NCBI RefSeq assembly: GCF_932526225.1
Contig: NC_064035.1
Location: forward strand, 16,044,469 to 16,108,468
Direction: 5' to 3'
From: Nematostella vectensis
Lineage: Eukaryota > Cnidaria > Anthozoa > Actiniaria > Edwardsiidae
DNA length: 64,000 bases
Part shown: positions 10,599 through 23,800 of the stretch, one piece after another
Layout: every line of letters begins with the position of its first letter
Position numbering within the stretch: position 1 is the first letter of the stretch
Translations under genes and position numbers: made by a program
Notes under the pieces: model-generated
Told to the model about the DNA's origin: nothing
The model's database searches: none
The model's input: the letters and a program-made list of their open reading frames with translations, nothing else

Positions 10599-11629
10599 GT
10601 ACAAGAACAAATGGTGTCAGAGACCCCCTTATTTGTTCAGAATGTATAATCGAATACTAAAAAATAAAGAATAAAGTCACTTTCGTCTTTGCATGTCTTC
10701 ACACAGGAAACTTTTAACACGGCTGCAAATGAATAGAGTCGATTGTTTCATCTACATTTGCAGCATTTGTATTGAATACGGCTCATTTGACCTTAGTCTA
10801 AAAAGCAACTGAAAAGGGTATTATTTCTAACCAAACTAACCAAGATTTTATTTAAAGGACTTAGTTATAATGAAGAGTAGACCATATAAATTGAGTCAAC
10901 GGTTTTTTTAAGAAATTTGTTTAAGATAAAATGGGCTTTATCGAAAATAATTTTTTCGATTTTTTGGGCTTGGATTTTAGGGAGGGATTTCTAGATCACT
11001 TTGGTATACCATAAATCTATAAGTCAAATCCGATAATAAATGTCCCGTGGAATTACTGCAATTACATAAAAAAACCCCTCTATTTGTTCTTTCGGGGGTG
11101 GTCAGATTTTTATCAGAAAACTCACCCCCTCCATTCCCCCCCCTAAAAAAACCTGGGTACGGGCCTGCATGCTCTCGTGCAGTCGAAAGAACGTGGAGTG
11201 AAACAATCCCAAACGTATCCACAATATATAGCCGGGGAGATGCTAGAATTGCGAAACGTAGATGCACGCCTGCACTGGGGAAAGGAAACACACGTGCAAT
11301 GGTGGAATTTGGCCTATTGTAGGAAACCCTATTGAGAATAATACATGCCCAGGATTATCACAAGTCAAGGATAAATTCCGACTCCTCCCCCTTCTCCTCT
11401 TACAGTAATGTATCAACTGATAGATTTGAAAGAAGGTACTGAGGCCTTGAACAATCATACCATAGTCCAAGCGTTTTGAGTTCTATTGGATGACACGAAT
11501 GGAATTTCAATTTCCCATTATTGAACTATTGAGGCTTTTGCCCTACCTTGATTACACAGTATGTAAGGTCCGTGACCCCGCACTTCCCGTGTAGACAGGT
11601 ATGGGATTTTGATCTCGTTTAACCGGTTT

Positions 11630-11671
11630 CGTCAGGCTATCTAGCCGGTTTCTCCAGGCTGGCTATATAAG
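11630..11671 (+). promoter_or_regulatory. Core promoter of Cys-Pro gene copy C
   Basis: It has the same two CCGGTTTC boxes and TATATAAG (11664-11671) as copy B. About 11 bp present in copy B at 3943-3958 are lost upstream here. It lies about 74 bp before the ATG at 11745. Confidence 0.6.
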
Positions 11672-11744
11672 TTGAAATTCGTAGAGTTCAGCTGATCATA
11701 GCTGGTGAGGGTTATAGGACTAACATCCCAGACTACTGCAAATC

Positions 11745-12876
11745 ATGGCTAACAAGGTAGGGCTTTTTATGGAAGCTTACACATAATATGAGTTATTAGA
11801 GGGAATACCATTGAGAATCTTCTGTCACGCGGTAAATTGTAGTTATCATTTTTTCAAGAATATTCTTAAATGACGCGGTAAAACTTGCAGAGGAACCAAA
11901 TTAATTTTTATTTGGATTTCTTGAATATGATTTAGCGGGTAGAGCTTATTAAATGAAAGAATGGATGGATTGCTTGGTCTATTCTACAGTACGGGAGTCT
12001 TTAGCGAAGTAGAACTCCATATTCGAGCTAGGATAACCCAAACAATTCCCCGTTAACTTTGGACTAGGACTATATGTCCTTCCCTTGTCCACATTATTGC
12101 ACGTTTACTTTATCAACATTGGAAATGTTGCAAATCAATCTTTCGTTCCCCTTAGGGTGACGTTTCAATCGAGTACATCATCAAGAACTGCAAAGCCTTC
12201 AAGTCAGGAGGATGCCCTTACAACGACCCAAGGCTCAAAGGCCTCGCTGCCAAGTGTCCCGCATTCAAAGACTCCAAGGGTAACTTAGCCTGCCCTTTCA
12301 AGGCCCGAGCAGACAACACTTACGAGCTCCGGGCGCTCATGAGTGAGATGAAGGAGAAGTGCACAGGAAAAGAGGAGTACACCAAGTTCTTTAAGGTACC
12401 ATGAATTGTCAAGTAATTTTATTATACAAGGTTCAGCATTTATATACACACTTTATAAGGCGTATTGAGGCGTGTCCGTAGCGGATCCATGTAAATCAAG
12501 GCTAACATGACATTGCTGCTAGAGTTCACTAGAATTCGCCTGCGTTGACAGCCGAACTTTACCCCCGGAAAATAAAAAAATATACCTGTCTAAATATTGA
12601 TCTTGTAACATATCAATCAGGTGCAGCAATAATCCTGTGTAATATGTCACGTACGCGTGATCGTGAGCTCAGCGGTGTTCTTCCTATATCGACCTGCTAG
12701 GTGGAATTCCTCAATTCATTTAGAATATGAACTTTCAATATTCCTTATTTTTTGCCTCGCAGTTGCTGGAAACTATCAACAAGGAAACCGCCGCGAAGCT
12801 TGGTCACTGCCCATACCACCAACATGGCTGCCGCGTCAACAACATTCCTATCTTTGCTGACTCCATCACTAAATAA
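11745..12876 (+). CDS. Small Cys-Pro-rich protein, copy C (complete, 3 exons, 121 aa)
   Basis: The exons are 11745-11756, 12156-12395 and 12763-12876, with the same splice sites and phases as copy B. The 121-residue product differs from copy B only at residue 34 (Leu for Val), while introns carry scattered substitutions and indels. Both copies therefore look functional and recently duplicated or homogenised. The gene is convergent with POLR1B, whose stop codon is about 1.9 kb to the right. AATAAA signals lie at about 12937-12946. Confidence 0.8.
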
Positions 12877-13037
12877 GTACAAGAAAAAATGGCGACAGAA
12901 ACCCCCTTATTCGTTCAGAATGTATAATCGAATACTAATAAATAAAGAATAGTCACTTTCCTGTTTGCAAGTCTTTACACAGGAAACTTTTAACACGACT
13001 TGGGTCCTGCTGACTAAGTTCAAACGTAGTATTATCC

Positions 13038-14445
13038 ATGAGCCGTATTCAATGCAAATGCTGCAAATGAATAGAGTCGATTGTTTCATCTATAGCATTT
13101 GCATTGAATACGGCTCATTTGACCTTAGTTTAAAAAGCAACTGAAAAGGGTATTATTTCTAACCAAACTTCCAAGCTTTTTTTTTATATAGGGCTTAGTT
13201 ATAATGAAGCGTAGACCATATAAATTGAGTCAACGGTTTTTTTTAAAGAATTTTGTTTAAGCAAAAATAGGCTTTATCGAAAATATTTTTTTTCGTTTTT
13301 TTGGGCTTGGATTTGAGGGGGAGCTTTTAAGGAGATTCACAACTACTATCTTCTGCTACAGGGATCGGATCTTAAAACTGTTTGGCCATGCCATGTAGCT
13401 AGGGATGAACTTTATGAAAATGTAACATTTGTTTACATTGCTGTTTCTATAGCAACGGAACGGTGAATCCGTTAAATTCACTATTCGCGAAGTGCTGTTC
13501 GCTACAGGGAAATTTTTAACAAATGAGCTATAGGATATTGTACATCAGACCTTGGTCGACGTTTTATCAAAATCTATAAGAGGAATTCTAAAAAAAATTG
13601 TGGAATTTTTATTTTTAGTCACTCTGTTATTTACCTACTTTGAAATTCGCACCTGAAAAAAATCCATAGCGGACAAATTGCTTTGTCTCATGTATTGTTG
13701 ATTTCATTTCGTTGTACTTTTCGCATTCTTCCCGTGCTAATCTTCCACGGCTGGCTGCTTCTGAACTTCTGAATGGTCATTTATCACATCTTTTTCTTCT
13801 TTACGTGAATAGTTAAAAAAGTATAAGAAAGAAGTATAGTTAAAGCGAAGCTACAAAACAAGCGCAAAGTCGGCGCTTGAAATGCCCATTTTCAAAAAAT
13901 CGCTTACTTACAACCCTTAAACGGATCTCAAAGTTAACCCGAATGTTTCTCAATATAATAATTTTATTCTACAAAAAGGACGAAAAAATTAATCGGCGAA
14001 ATGTTATATGGCGGCCAAAAAAGTTCAATTTCTTCATTTTGAAAGTATCATTTAGCCCCCAGAATGGCCCCTGAAACTTACGATCAACAAAACCGATTGC
14101 TTTCATTTTTGGTATGTTATTAGAAATAAGGGGTAGCCAAATAACAATGGTAAAAAAATCCTTGCCCTCGTATGGATTTTTTTCAGGTGCGGATTTCAGA
14201 GTAGGTAAATAACAGAGTGACTGAAAATAAAAATACGCCAATTTCTCGGAATTCCTCTTATAGATTTTAATAAAACTTCCTCTAAATGTCGACCAAGGTC
14301 TGATGTACAATACCCTATAGCTTATTTGTTAGAAATTTCCCTGTAGCGAACAGCACTTCGCGAATAGTGAATTTAACGGGTTCGCCGTTCCGTTGCTATA
14401 GAAACAGCAATGTAAACACATGTTACATTGTCTAAGATAAGGCCT
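13038..14445. mobile_element. Hairpin and foldback element, copy C
   Basis: This is the same arrangement as 388-1788: a perfect 25-bp hairpin at 13038-13118, then the TTAA-started foldback element from about 13330. Identity with copy A is very high; the main differences are homopolymer lengths. No gene is present. Confidence 0.65.
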
Positions 14446-14803
14446 TCCAAGTTTTTTGAAGCACTCGATGTTGTATATGTATACAATCAGAAAGACAATA
14501 TGTAGTAAAAAAAACGGGGGGGGGGGGGCAAAAAAAGAAAGAAATACAAAACATTGTCTTATTTCTCTATTCCTGTATTTACAATACATTGGTTCCTATC
14601 AGTACCCTACGCTAGCCGGCTCGCATTCGCCGATATTCGCAAATGTTTTGTTTTCGAATAATTGGAACCCCTGTCGCGCGCGAGTGTTCGAATAACTTCG
14701 AATGAGAGCCGGCAAGCAGGCTATGTTATCGATATCACTGTCATCATCTTCTGCTCAATGCAAAAGACGCAGCCCTACAAATACGCGAACCATCCATGGA
14801 CGC

Positions 14804-17800
14804 TTAGCTGTCGGCTCCGACCTTCTTTATCTCGAGCGAAGTCTTAATGTTCATGGCGGCTAGTTCGGCTACGAGGTATCGAAACACGTAAGGGAAAGCA
14901 AGGAGTTCAATGTGCTCGCTCGACTCACATGGCTTGCAGTACCAACGGCGCTCAGAGTGGGCGGCCGCCGCTGCCAGCTCGACTGGAGGCTTGTCTAGAA
15001 GTGGCGAAAGAAGGCTACCACATTGTGTGCACACGTGACCCTGCGAATGACACAATCAGCGTTAAGCCTCATTGTCACCAGTTTACTTCCGGTCGATTAC
15101 GTAACAATCTCCGATGATTTTTAACGGAAAACGCGAAAAATATTTCAAAATATTGAAAGCAGTGTGTTTATTGAAAGTTTCTTTGAGGATGTGATTGATA
15201 ATTTACAGCGTATGGCCTGTTTAATATCTCGGATTTTAATAGATTCTTTTGTCTTTTAACGGTTGAGGTTTTCCGTCGGACCTCCGGAAGTAAACTGGTG
15301 ACAATGCGGCTTTAAAGATGAGGTTCCGCTATAAAAGGGAAAGCTCCTCCCACCCCCGGACTCGAATTTGCAATTATAATCATAACACTGCAACGATAGC
15401 AGTCACAAATTATAAGCCTTCTGTAAAATTGCTTATCTCTGAGCCTCAGTCGGCTGGAATAAAACTATTTTTGCACAGGTAACAAGACAGTTGTGTTAAG
15501 AGATTGTTGAATTAGTTATTTGCTGTCCACTCACGTTTTCGGTGCAAAATTTCAAATTTCGCGCTATCCATAATCTAGCGCACCTGCATAAATTATTCTC
15601 GCTGATGAAAATGCTCGTATTTTAGAGCGCACACAGGTTGGTATAGCATTATTTTACGATGATAGAAACATTTTTAGATGGACAACTTTAGGAATGATAT
15701 TTATTTTGGTTTAGAATATAAGTTTTGAATTTAGCGCTCAGAGCACTTGTCCTGACATGTTCACTCATTGACGGCTGATTGATAACTGATTGTTCTTGAG
15801 CCCCGGGGTAGAAGGAGCTTTCCATTTTATAGCGGAACCTCGTGTTTAAAGTACAGTTAGCAGAAAAATCAATAAATTCTCGAATCAGTTGCAATTGTTG
15901 TTTTTCCTCGTTGTCGCCGTCGATGCCAACATATACTTATAGCGATATGGTCGACGTTAATACAAATACAAACCACCAACAAAATATTCTCAGCACATTT
16001 CACGCCATCAAAAGCTTTTCACCAGCTCTTTCAGCCATTCTTACCATAGTTTTATCGGAGCAGTTGAAAAGGCGATCTTGGAGAAGAAAGGAAGTGCCGT
16101 GAGCGAGTAACGCATCTCTCTCCATCTCTCCGAAACGGATACCTCCCTGCCGCTTACGACCCTACAAAACATAACGTAAACCTTAAGGATATAGTATCAC
16201 GACTCGTCAGGGGCTGTCGAAAACAGGGACTAGCAAACGCTCAGTTAACTGTCTCGATCCGTCATGCAATTCGTCTGTCCTTGCATAAGGGCCATTTATA
16301 AAACGTGACCTCAGATCTTTTATTGGGCATGTAAAACAAGGAAAGCAGATGATTTGAATCGGAATTAAGTAGCAATGGACGATGGACGGATTTAAAGGAC
16401 GTCTCATTACATCTTCGTTATATCATATGACCGCCGACTGTCAATCGTGAGGTGAAGTTCCCAAGCATGGCCATCGAGCCTCACTTATTAGGTAAATACC
16501 AGTAAATAACCATACCTGGACGTCAATCGTGAGGTGAAGTTCCCAAGCATGGCCATCGAGCCTCACTTATTAGGTAAATACCAGTAAATAACCATACCTG
16601 GATGTCGATCGTGAGGTGAAGTTTCCCAGCATGGCCATCGAGCCTCACTTATTAGGTAAATACCAGTAAATAACCATACCTGGACGACAATCGTGAGGTG
16701 AAGTTTCCCAGCATGGCCATCGAGCCTCACTCATTAGGTAAATACCAGTAAATAACCTTACCTGGACAGGCTGATGCGTCAGTGCGTCTATGGGCCCCGT
16801 TGTTCGGACCTGTTCAAAGGAACACGAGGTAAGAAACGAGCCACCTATAACATACGATCGGGTATGGACTTGAAGGTTCCAACTTCTAAGCTAAATCAAT
16901 GTTTCAACGACCAGGAAGACTTTTTGCCTTCGAGCACAAAATCACCAGCCCTCCCAATGTGACTAAAGATGACGAGTCTGCAGCGTCAGAACGTTGTAAT
17001 GATCACCGTAGCAACCGGCAGACGACACCACGTGACCAAGCCCCAGTAAAACACCAGGTCAAGGCACGTGACATCTCGTCTCCGAGCCAATCAGATGACA
17101 CGCATAACGAAACGTCATCACTCGCTGTTCCACCAAAAAAATATATATTTAAAAAATATATATTTGGCAGCATTTGAAAACTGACCGCTTCATTTGTCTA
17201 GCGTGCAGGCAACCGTGTCTCATTGACTAAACACCCGATTACATTTCTGCCTGCCTATAGCGTTGGTGGAGAACCTTGGATGACCAAGCTACTATATTTG
17301 CTGACCTGGAATTTGTCTGCCACCATGTGCCGCAGTCTCTGGTAGTACACCACACCCATAAAGATGTCTGCCTCGAATTCACGACCGTCGATACCACTGT
17401 ACAAGCGCTCCGTGCCAAAATAATCATAACCAGCTGTCAGAGAAATAGAAGCACAGATTGTTTATACCGCTGCGTACAGCGAGAATGAGTGAGCTGCGGA
17501 ACAGGTTGGGCTAAAAACAGATGTTTCTGTTTAAAAAATCTTTGTATCTCAGTGGTACATTTAACACCAGCGTATACGAACCTTGAGATTAAGAACCTAC
17601 AGAGGCGTAAATTTTGCATTTTAAGCACCCTTTTTATAAGAGCCTATTCAGCCTCGTGGGGAAGAATAGGTTCTTATGAAAGATCACTCATATGTTGTCA
17701 AAATTCTGGAAATAATTAATGTGAAAGCTATTAAATGCAAAAAGGACCTGTCATTTTGTGGTGATCATAAAAGGGGGGAGGTAGTCGGGGCAATGAAGAA

Positions 17801-20800
17801 TTCTTGATTTTAGCGCTATAAAATTGACAATATAATTAACATTTGCCCTTAACATGCCCCGAGCTTCACCAACAAGGAATGAACATTGGATACAGTGTCA
17901 GAACGTTGTCATGATCATGTTCGCTAGGGCACCCGATGACACGTGGACCAGTTCAAGTAAAACACGAGAAAAGGTCACATGAAACCCTGCCATAGCCAAT
18001 CAGATGACACGCATAACGATGACGTCATCATTCACTGTTGGGTTTTTGTGTATATGAGGTGACATGTGTTTCGCGAAGTACGCACATTTGACGAGAAGTT
18101 TGCCAAAGTAGTCGATTGCCGAGTCATCCTCGGAAAAGGTGAAGGGTGTGGCATCGTACACGTGGCCGTTGAGTGCAGCTGACTTGCCCGCCATACTCTC
18201 GATCATCATACCTGTTGGGGTATCGTCCAAGATAACAGATAAATGCAATCGTCTTAATAAGGTACTCACACCACCGAAAGCGCTACGAACTACTGGCGAT
18301 TAGAGGAGAATGTAAAATAGCCGCTAAGAGATCGAGTGGTCATGCTATAGAAAACAGAGTGGGACAGTTTCTATCTACCCCTCTTCGGCCGAAGGCGGAA
18401 GAGGAGTAGTGTAGTGGGATTGGGGAGGGGGGTATCTCTTGTGCCAACCCTTAGCATGTCTAGAGCTTCCCCAACAAGGAATGTACATTGGATACAGTGT
18501 CAGAACGTTGTCAGGATCATGTTCGCTAGGGCAGTTGATGACACGTGGACCAGTTCAAGTAAAACACGAGAAAAGGTCACATGACGCCCAGCCATAGCCA
18601 ATCAGATGACACGCATAACGATGACGTCATCATTCACTGTTGGATTGAGGGTTGTCCAATACTCCGACAAATTTATGCATGTCATATTCTAAACAATAAG
18701 CCAGTTCAGTAAGAAATGCCGTGACGGACTGGGCTCTTTCGGACCAAAAGAGCGATTTCACAAGAGAGTTTGTATTGCGGTCTTGAAAAAATCCTTTCTA
18801 CAAAACCGCTTGATATGGTGAAATCATTCATTGACACACGTGAGGACTTTATTGCACTTCGTATAGGGGGCAATTTGGGATGAATTAGGCGCAAATGGTA
18901 TTTCTACGGAGCGATTTTCAGAGTACCCTGAGTCATTCCTCCACTCAAATACTGTAGAAGTTTATAGGCGAACTCCTAATCGGAGTATAAAATGCACCGG
19001 TAGAAGTGCCGTTTTAATTTTTATGCTGTAAAATTGAAATAAATATTGTTCTAAGATGTTTAGCAAAATTATAACTTGAATTTCGTGGACAAAAATCATT
19101 TTGTTCTTACCTGAGGTACCAAAGTTAATTGTTGTTCCGGGTTTTCATTGGTGTTTTGCGAGCGGAAGTCGACCAAATTAGCTCACTGATCGAAGTAAAT
19201 CTATCCGTAAAAAAAATTATCGGGCCGTATTCACAACAAAATGCGGTCGAAAGGTAAAACAATAAGTGTGCAACACATTAATGTGGTTGGTTCCCCCATA
19301 TCTTGTAAAAAGGATTTGTAGGAAGGATTTTTCTCCACGACCGCTTTACAAACTCTTCTTCAAAAGCGTTCATTTGGTCCGATTCGATCGTTTCTTTCCG
19401 CGTCTTTTCTTAAACTCTGAACTGGCCTATTGGGGCTGCTAGAGCATATCAGAGAAAGAGGTAAAACAATGGAAGAGAACAAGGCCATGCATACATTTGT
19501 TAGAGTATTGGACTAGTATGGTATTACGACAATGGGAAATTCTGTAGAATTTGGGGGGGGGGTGGTGGTTGACGAAAACCATCCTTCAACAGTTATTAAG
19601 AGCCAAGATTACCCCTAAACACAAGAATTTAATTATTGAAATGCAGGTACTTTTTGTGCTTACGTCCGCGACGAGGACTGAATACTTAAACGACAATGTG
19701 TGATTTCTCGTATATAAAAACCTATGAAGCAGTCTAACGTAAAAGAGCCATGGTGCAGGATGTGCGTACCTATTGTCATTCTAGACGGAAAACCGTGGGG
19801 GTTGAAGATGATGTCGGGTGTCATCCCGGACTCCGAGAATGGCATATTTTCCACCGGCCACTTTTGACTGAAAAAGCAAAAACAATAATGATGTTGGAGT
19901 CCGAGAGCACACCTTACGTGTTTCAAGGTTTCGTGCGCTACCAAACTCGTATATAAATGCGGTGCTCATTCGAGTTGTTAACTAAACGTAAATACGCTTT
20001 AATCACTGAGAAATTCAGCCCCTCTAACAGCAAAAACGGCTCAATTCTATTTTTTCAAGTTTACTAATGATATCGGGAGAGTTCTTTCTTTTAATGATAA
20101 GAACACTGCAAAATAGGTGCTTACTCTTCTATTAAGAATACACTGCCCTATCAAAAATAACAAAATGAGAAAATGAAAACAAGGCGCCGACTTAGCTATT
20201 CCGGATAACACTACTTTATCGAAAATAACAACGGAAATGAGAACACACACAGCAAGATCGTAGGCAGGATTTTGAGGGAGAAGGAGGTGTTGTTTAGGCA
20301 CATGAACCTATTTTGCACGCGATAGCGATGTGGACACTTACCTGCATATTCCTTTTTGTCCATGACGACTGGAAAACTTGTCGCCAATGATGGGATTCCT
20401 CTAAAACATGTCCAGAAAGGATGTCAAACGAACGCGGTACATTAGGCTCAAAGCCCAGGAGTTACTGGGCCAACTCCTAGCTTCCCCCTTTCTCTCTTCG
20501 TAAATGTCTGACATACGCTTATCTTTTGGATTTTTTTTTTCAAACTTCAGCACGAACGCTGACTTGCCCCCCTAGCCAAGCACTCGAGGTTTTGGCGGCA
20601 TCTCACCTGTATTCGTAGCTTGATGCAAGCTTTACTGAGAGTCTTGTTGCCAGTCTCATCTCCAATAATCTTGACCTGGGGATTAAGCAAGCAATTATCC
20701 AGAACCCATCTTAACAAGAAACATAAAAATTTAATATATTAACTTTTTTCATTTTCAAAAAGGTTGAACAATTGACAAATTGGTTGAGAGTATTAATGAA

Positions 20801-23800
20801 GGTCCATTCGACGCCGCCAATTAACAATCCCGCACAAAACAGCCAAACAAAGCATCCATCGGCTGTCCATCGGCTAATTCAAGTATCTGAATTACTTTTA
20901 ATCATATATAGTCAGCGAAGTATCAGACTTATCAGACTGTAGACTGTTTTTTTTTTCATATTGACATAGGATTGGTTTAGTAGACTTACATCATCTATGA
21001 TGCCCGCTTCCAGGTTACTATATTTCTTGACTACTGCTTCTCCGGTGTTAGTGTCGATGTAACTAGACGAAAAGCAAAGTCAATCTCACAACTGACACCA
21101 TCTGAGACACATTGTGAAATACGTTGCAGTTGCTGAGCAAGGTTTGTCTTAATTTAGTAAGCTAACGTTTGGAACCAGTTCGGGGGGTTAATACAAAAGC
21201 GGTAACATCGGAATTTATTGTTGGTTTCCTGTTTGCTTTGCGGCAGGATTGGCAAATTCAAGGCCTTTAGTTCTTCCAAAACCAATGTTTTAAATATAAA
21301 TTCGCTTAGCTTGGAACTCTGTTTCGGTTCTAAAATTTCCAACTTCTGACTTCCTTGCAACCGTCGAAATAATACACTAAGTCAGCAACAGTGAGGCTTA
21401 ATCTATGGGTGCCAGCCATGTATGCTATACCTGTAATATGGGTCCCCCGTGGAGAGATGGGCACCTAGCGGTGGAAATCCATCTGCGTCTAGTCTACCAT
21501 CGATTCTGGGGTCATCTGGTAGCGTTCCTTAAAGAAAACAGTGACAATCTAACACAGTGCCGTGGCAGGCGGTGAGGCACTGGGGGCACGTGCCCCTTCC
21601 CCCATATATATTTAAAAGAAATATAAGAAAATGACCAGTAGGGGCGTGGCTGTGCACCGTGTGTACCGTGTGACCACTGTGACCCCCCCCCAATCTTACG
21701 TGGCCTGCTAAGACGCTGTAACATCAGAACAAACGAGTGAGAAACATCCCAATACAACACTAAGAGTCCTAGCGAAGGCATCTTCACGAACATGAGGTGT
21801 ATGTAATCATGGGTTGTTAAACTTCAGGGGAATAGGGTCTTGGGTTGTTTGCAACAACTTTACACCCTTCTTTTACTAAAGCCGTAACCCCAGCCTGTGG
21901 TCGCTGCGTCCCGGCAAACAACAATTAGATACATTCAAATTCAGATTTTCTGTCTTGATAAACTCTTTTGACTGACTTACTTATTGAATGATTGAGTGAA
22001 ATACATTTATAGTTGTACTAAACTTCAGTATATAAAATGCTGAATTCTGAAAACGTACCGAACTGTAAGTTAGAAGATGATGTACGATCTTGGGATTTCG
22101 GTTCCAGATTCACAAATTGTGCTTTGTAGATGGAGCCATGGGCAAACCCCCTTTCGTACGATGCTTTGTTTAGAACCATTGCGTCCTCCATATCATATCC
22201 CTAAGGTCATGAAAAAAGGGAGGAAAATGTAATTAGTACAACCCAACTCAAGTGTTTTTATAAACGCATCTAGTCATGACAGACAGCGTTTGGTTATAGA
22301 AAGAAAGAAATGCTCGAGCGGCCTCCGGCTTTTGGCGGCTTATCAGCCAAAAAGTATCTATGACAAAAAGGGTTTATTTTTAATGAGATATTTTGTCGTC
22401 ACTCTGATGCGACGACCACATTCATTTCTGTGTGTAATTTTTGCGTGAGTTTGCCAATCAAACCGTCACATGATTTCTTAGTGCAAATCGCCTTTCCTTG
22501 TGAATGGCGGTTGGCAACTATACACTATACACAAGAAATAGCCAGATTCAGTATTGGTATGAAATATAATTTCGGTATTGATATGAAATATATATTTCAG
22601 TATTGGTATGAAACATAATTTCGGTATTGGTAGGAAATATGTATTTCAGTATTGGTATGAAATATGTATTTCAGTATTGGTAGGAAATATATATTTCAGC
22701 ATTGGTATGAAATATGTATTTCAGCATTGGTATGAAATATGTATTTCAGTATTGGTATGAAATATGTATTTCGGTATTGGTATGAAATATATATTTCGGT
22801 ATTGGTATGAAATATATATTTCAGTATTGGTATGAAATATATATTTCAGTATTGGTATGAAATATATATTTCAGTATTGGTATGAAATATATATTTCAGT
22901 ATTGGTATGAAATATATATCTCAGTATTGGTATGAAATATATATCTCAGTATTGGTATGAAATATATATTTCAGTATTGGTATGAAATATATATTTCAGT
23001 ATTGGTATGAAATATATATTTCAGTATTGGTATGAAATATATATTTCAGTATTGGTATGAAATATAATTTCGGTATTGGTATGAAATATAATTTCGGTAT
23101 TGGTATGAAGTATATATTTCAGTATTGGTATGAAATATATATTTCAGTATTGGTATGAAATATGTATTTCAGTATTGGTATGAAATATGTATTTCAGTAT
23201 TGGTATGAAATATGTATTTCAGTATTGGTTTGAAATATGTATTTCAGTATTGGTATGAAATATATATTTCAGTATTGGTATGAAATATAATTTGGGAATT
23301 GGTATGAAATATATATTTCAGTATTGGTATGAAATATAATTTCGGTATTGGTATGAAATATATATTTCAGCATTGGTATGAAATATATATTTCAGTATTG
23401 GTATGAAATATAATTTCGGTATTGGTATGAAATATATATTTCAGTATTGGTATGAAATATAATTTCGGTATTGGTATGAAATATATATTTCAGTATTGGT
23501 ATGAAATATATATTTCAGTATTGGTATGAAATATATATTTCAGTATTGGTATGAAGTATATATTTCAGTATTGGCATGAAATATATATTCCAGTATTGGT
23601 ATGAAATATATAATTCAGTATTGGTATAATATAATATATATTTCGGTAGAGGAACACTGTATACATACCGTGTAAGAGATGACAGCCACAATGGCGTTGG
23701 TCCCCAGAGGATATTCATCCATGATGTAGAAATCATGAGAGGCAGGGCGAACAAGTGGGGACTGAGGAGTCTAGTGAGGGACAAAATACTCAGTACAATA

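Larger units (their letters stand above)
14804..21062 (-). other. POLR1B: POLR1B exons 26-34 (exon map)
   Basis: Exons in order: 20990-21062, 20607-20675, 20342-20400, 19770-19867, 18086-18211, 17306-17433, 16762-16809, 16045-16161, 14804-15040. They encode the hybrid-binding core ([12 protein letters not shown]), wall, and clamp with zinc ribbon. Exon 32 is a 48-nt microexon. Exon 31 uses donor gtcagc. These are the only complete copies of exons 31-34 in correct order, which is why I take them as the functional 3' end. Confidence 0.92.

Noticed and set aside
17851-18646. LTR retrotransposon with two LTRs
   Set aside because: The interval between the repeats contains a host POLR1B exon and is too short; no tRNA primer site or polyprotein is present.
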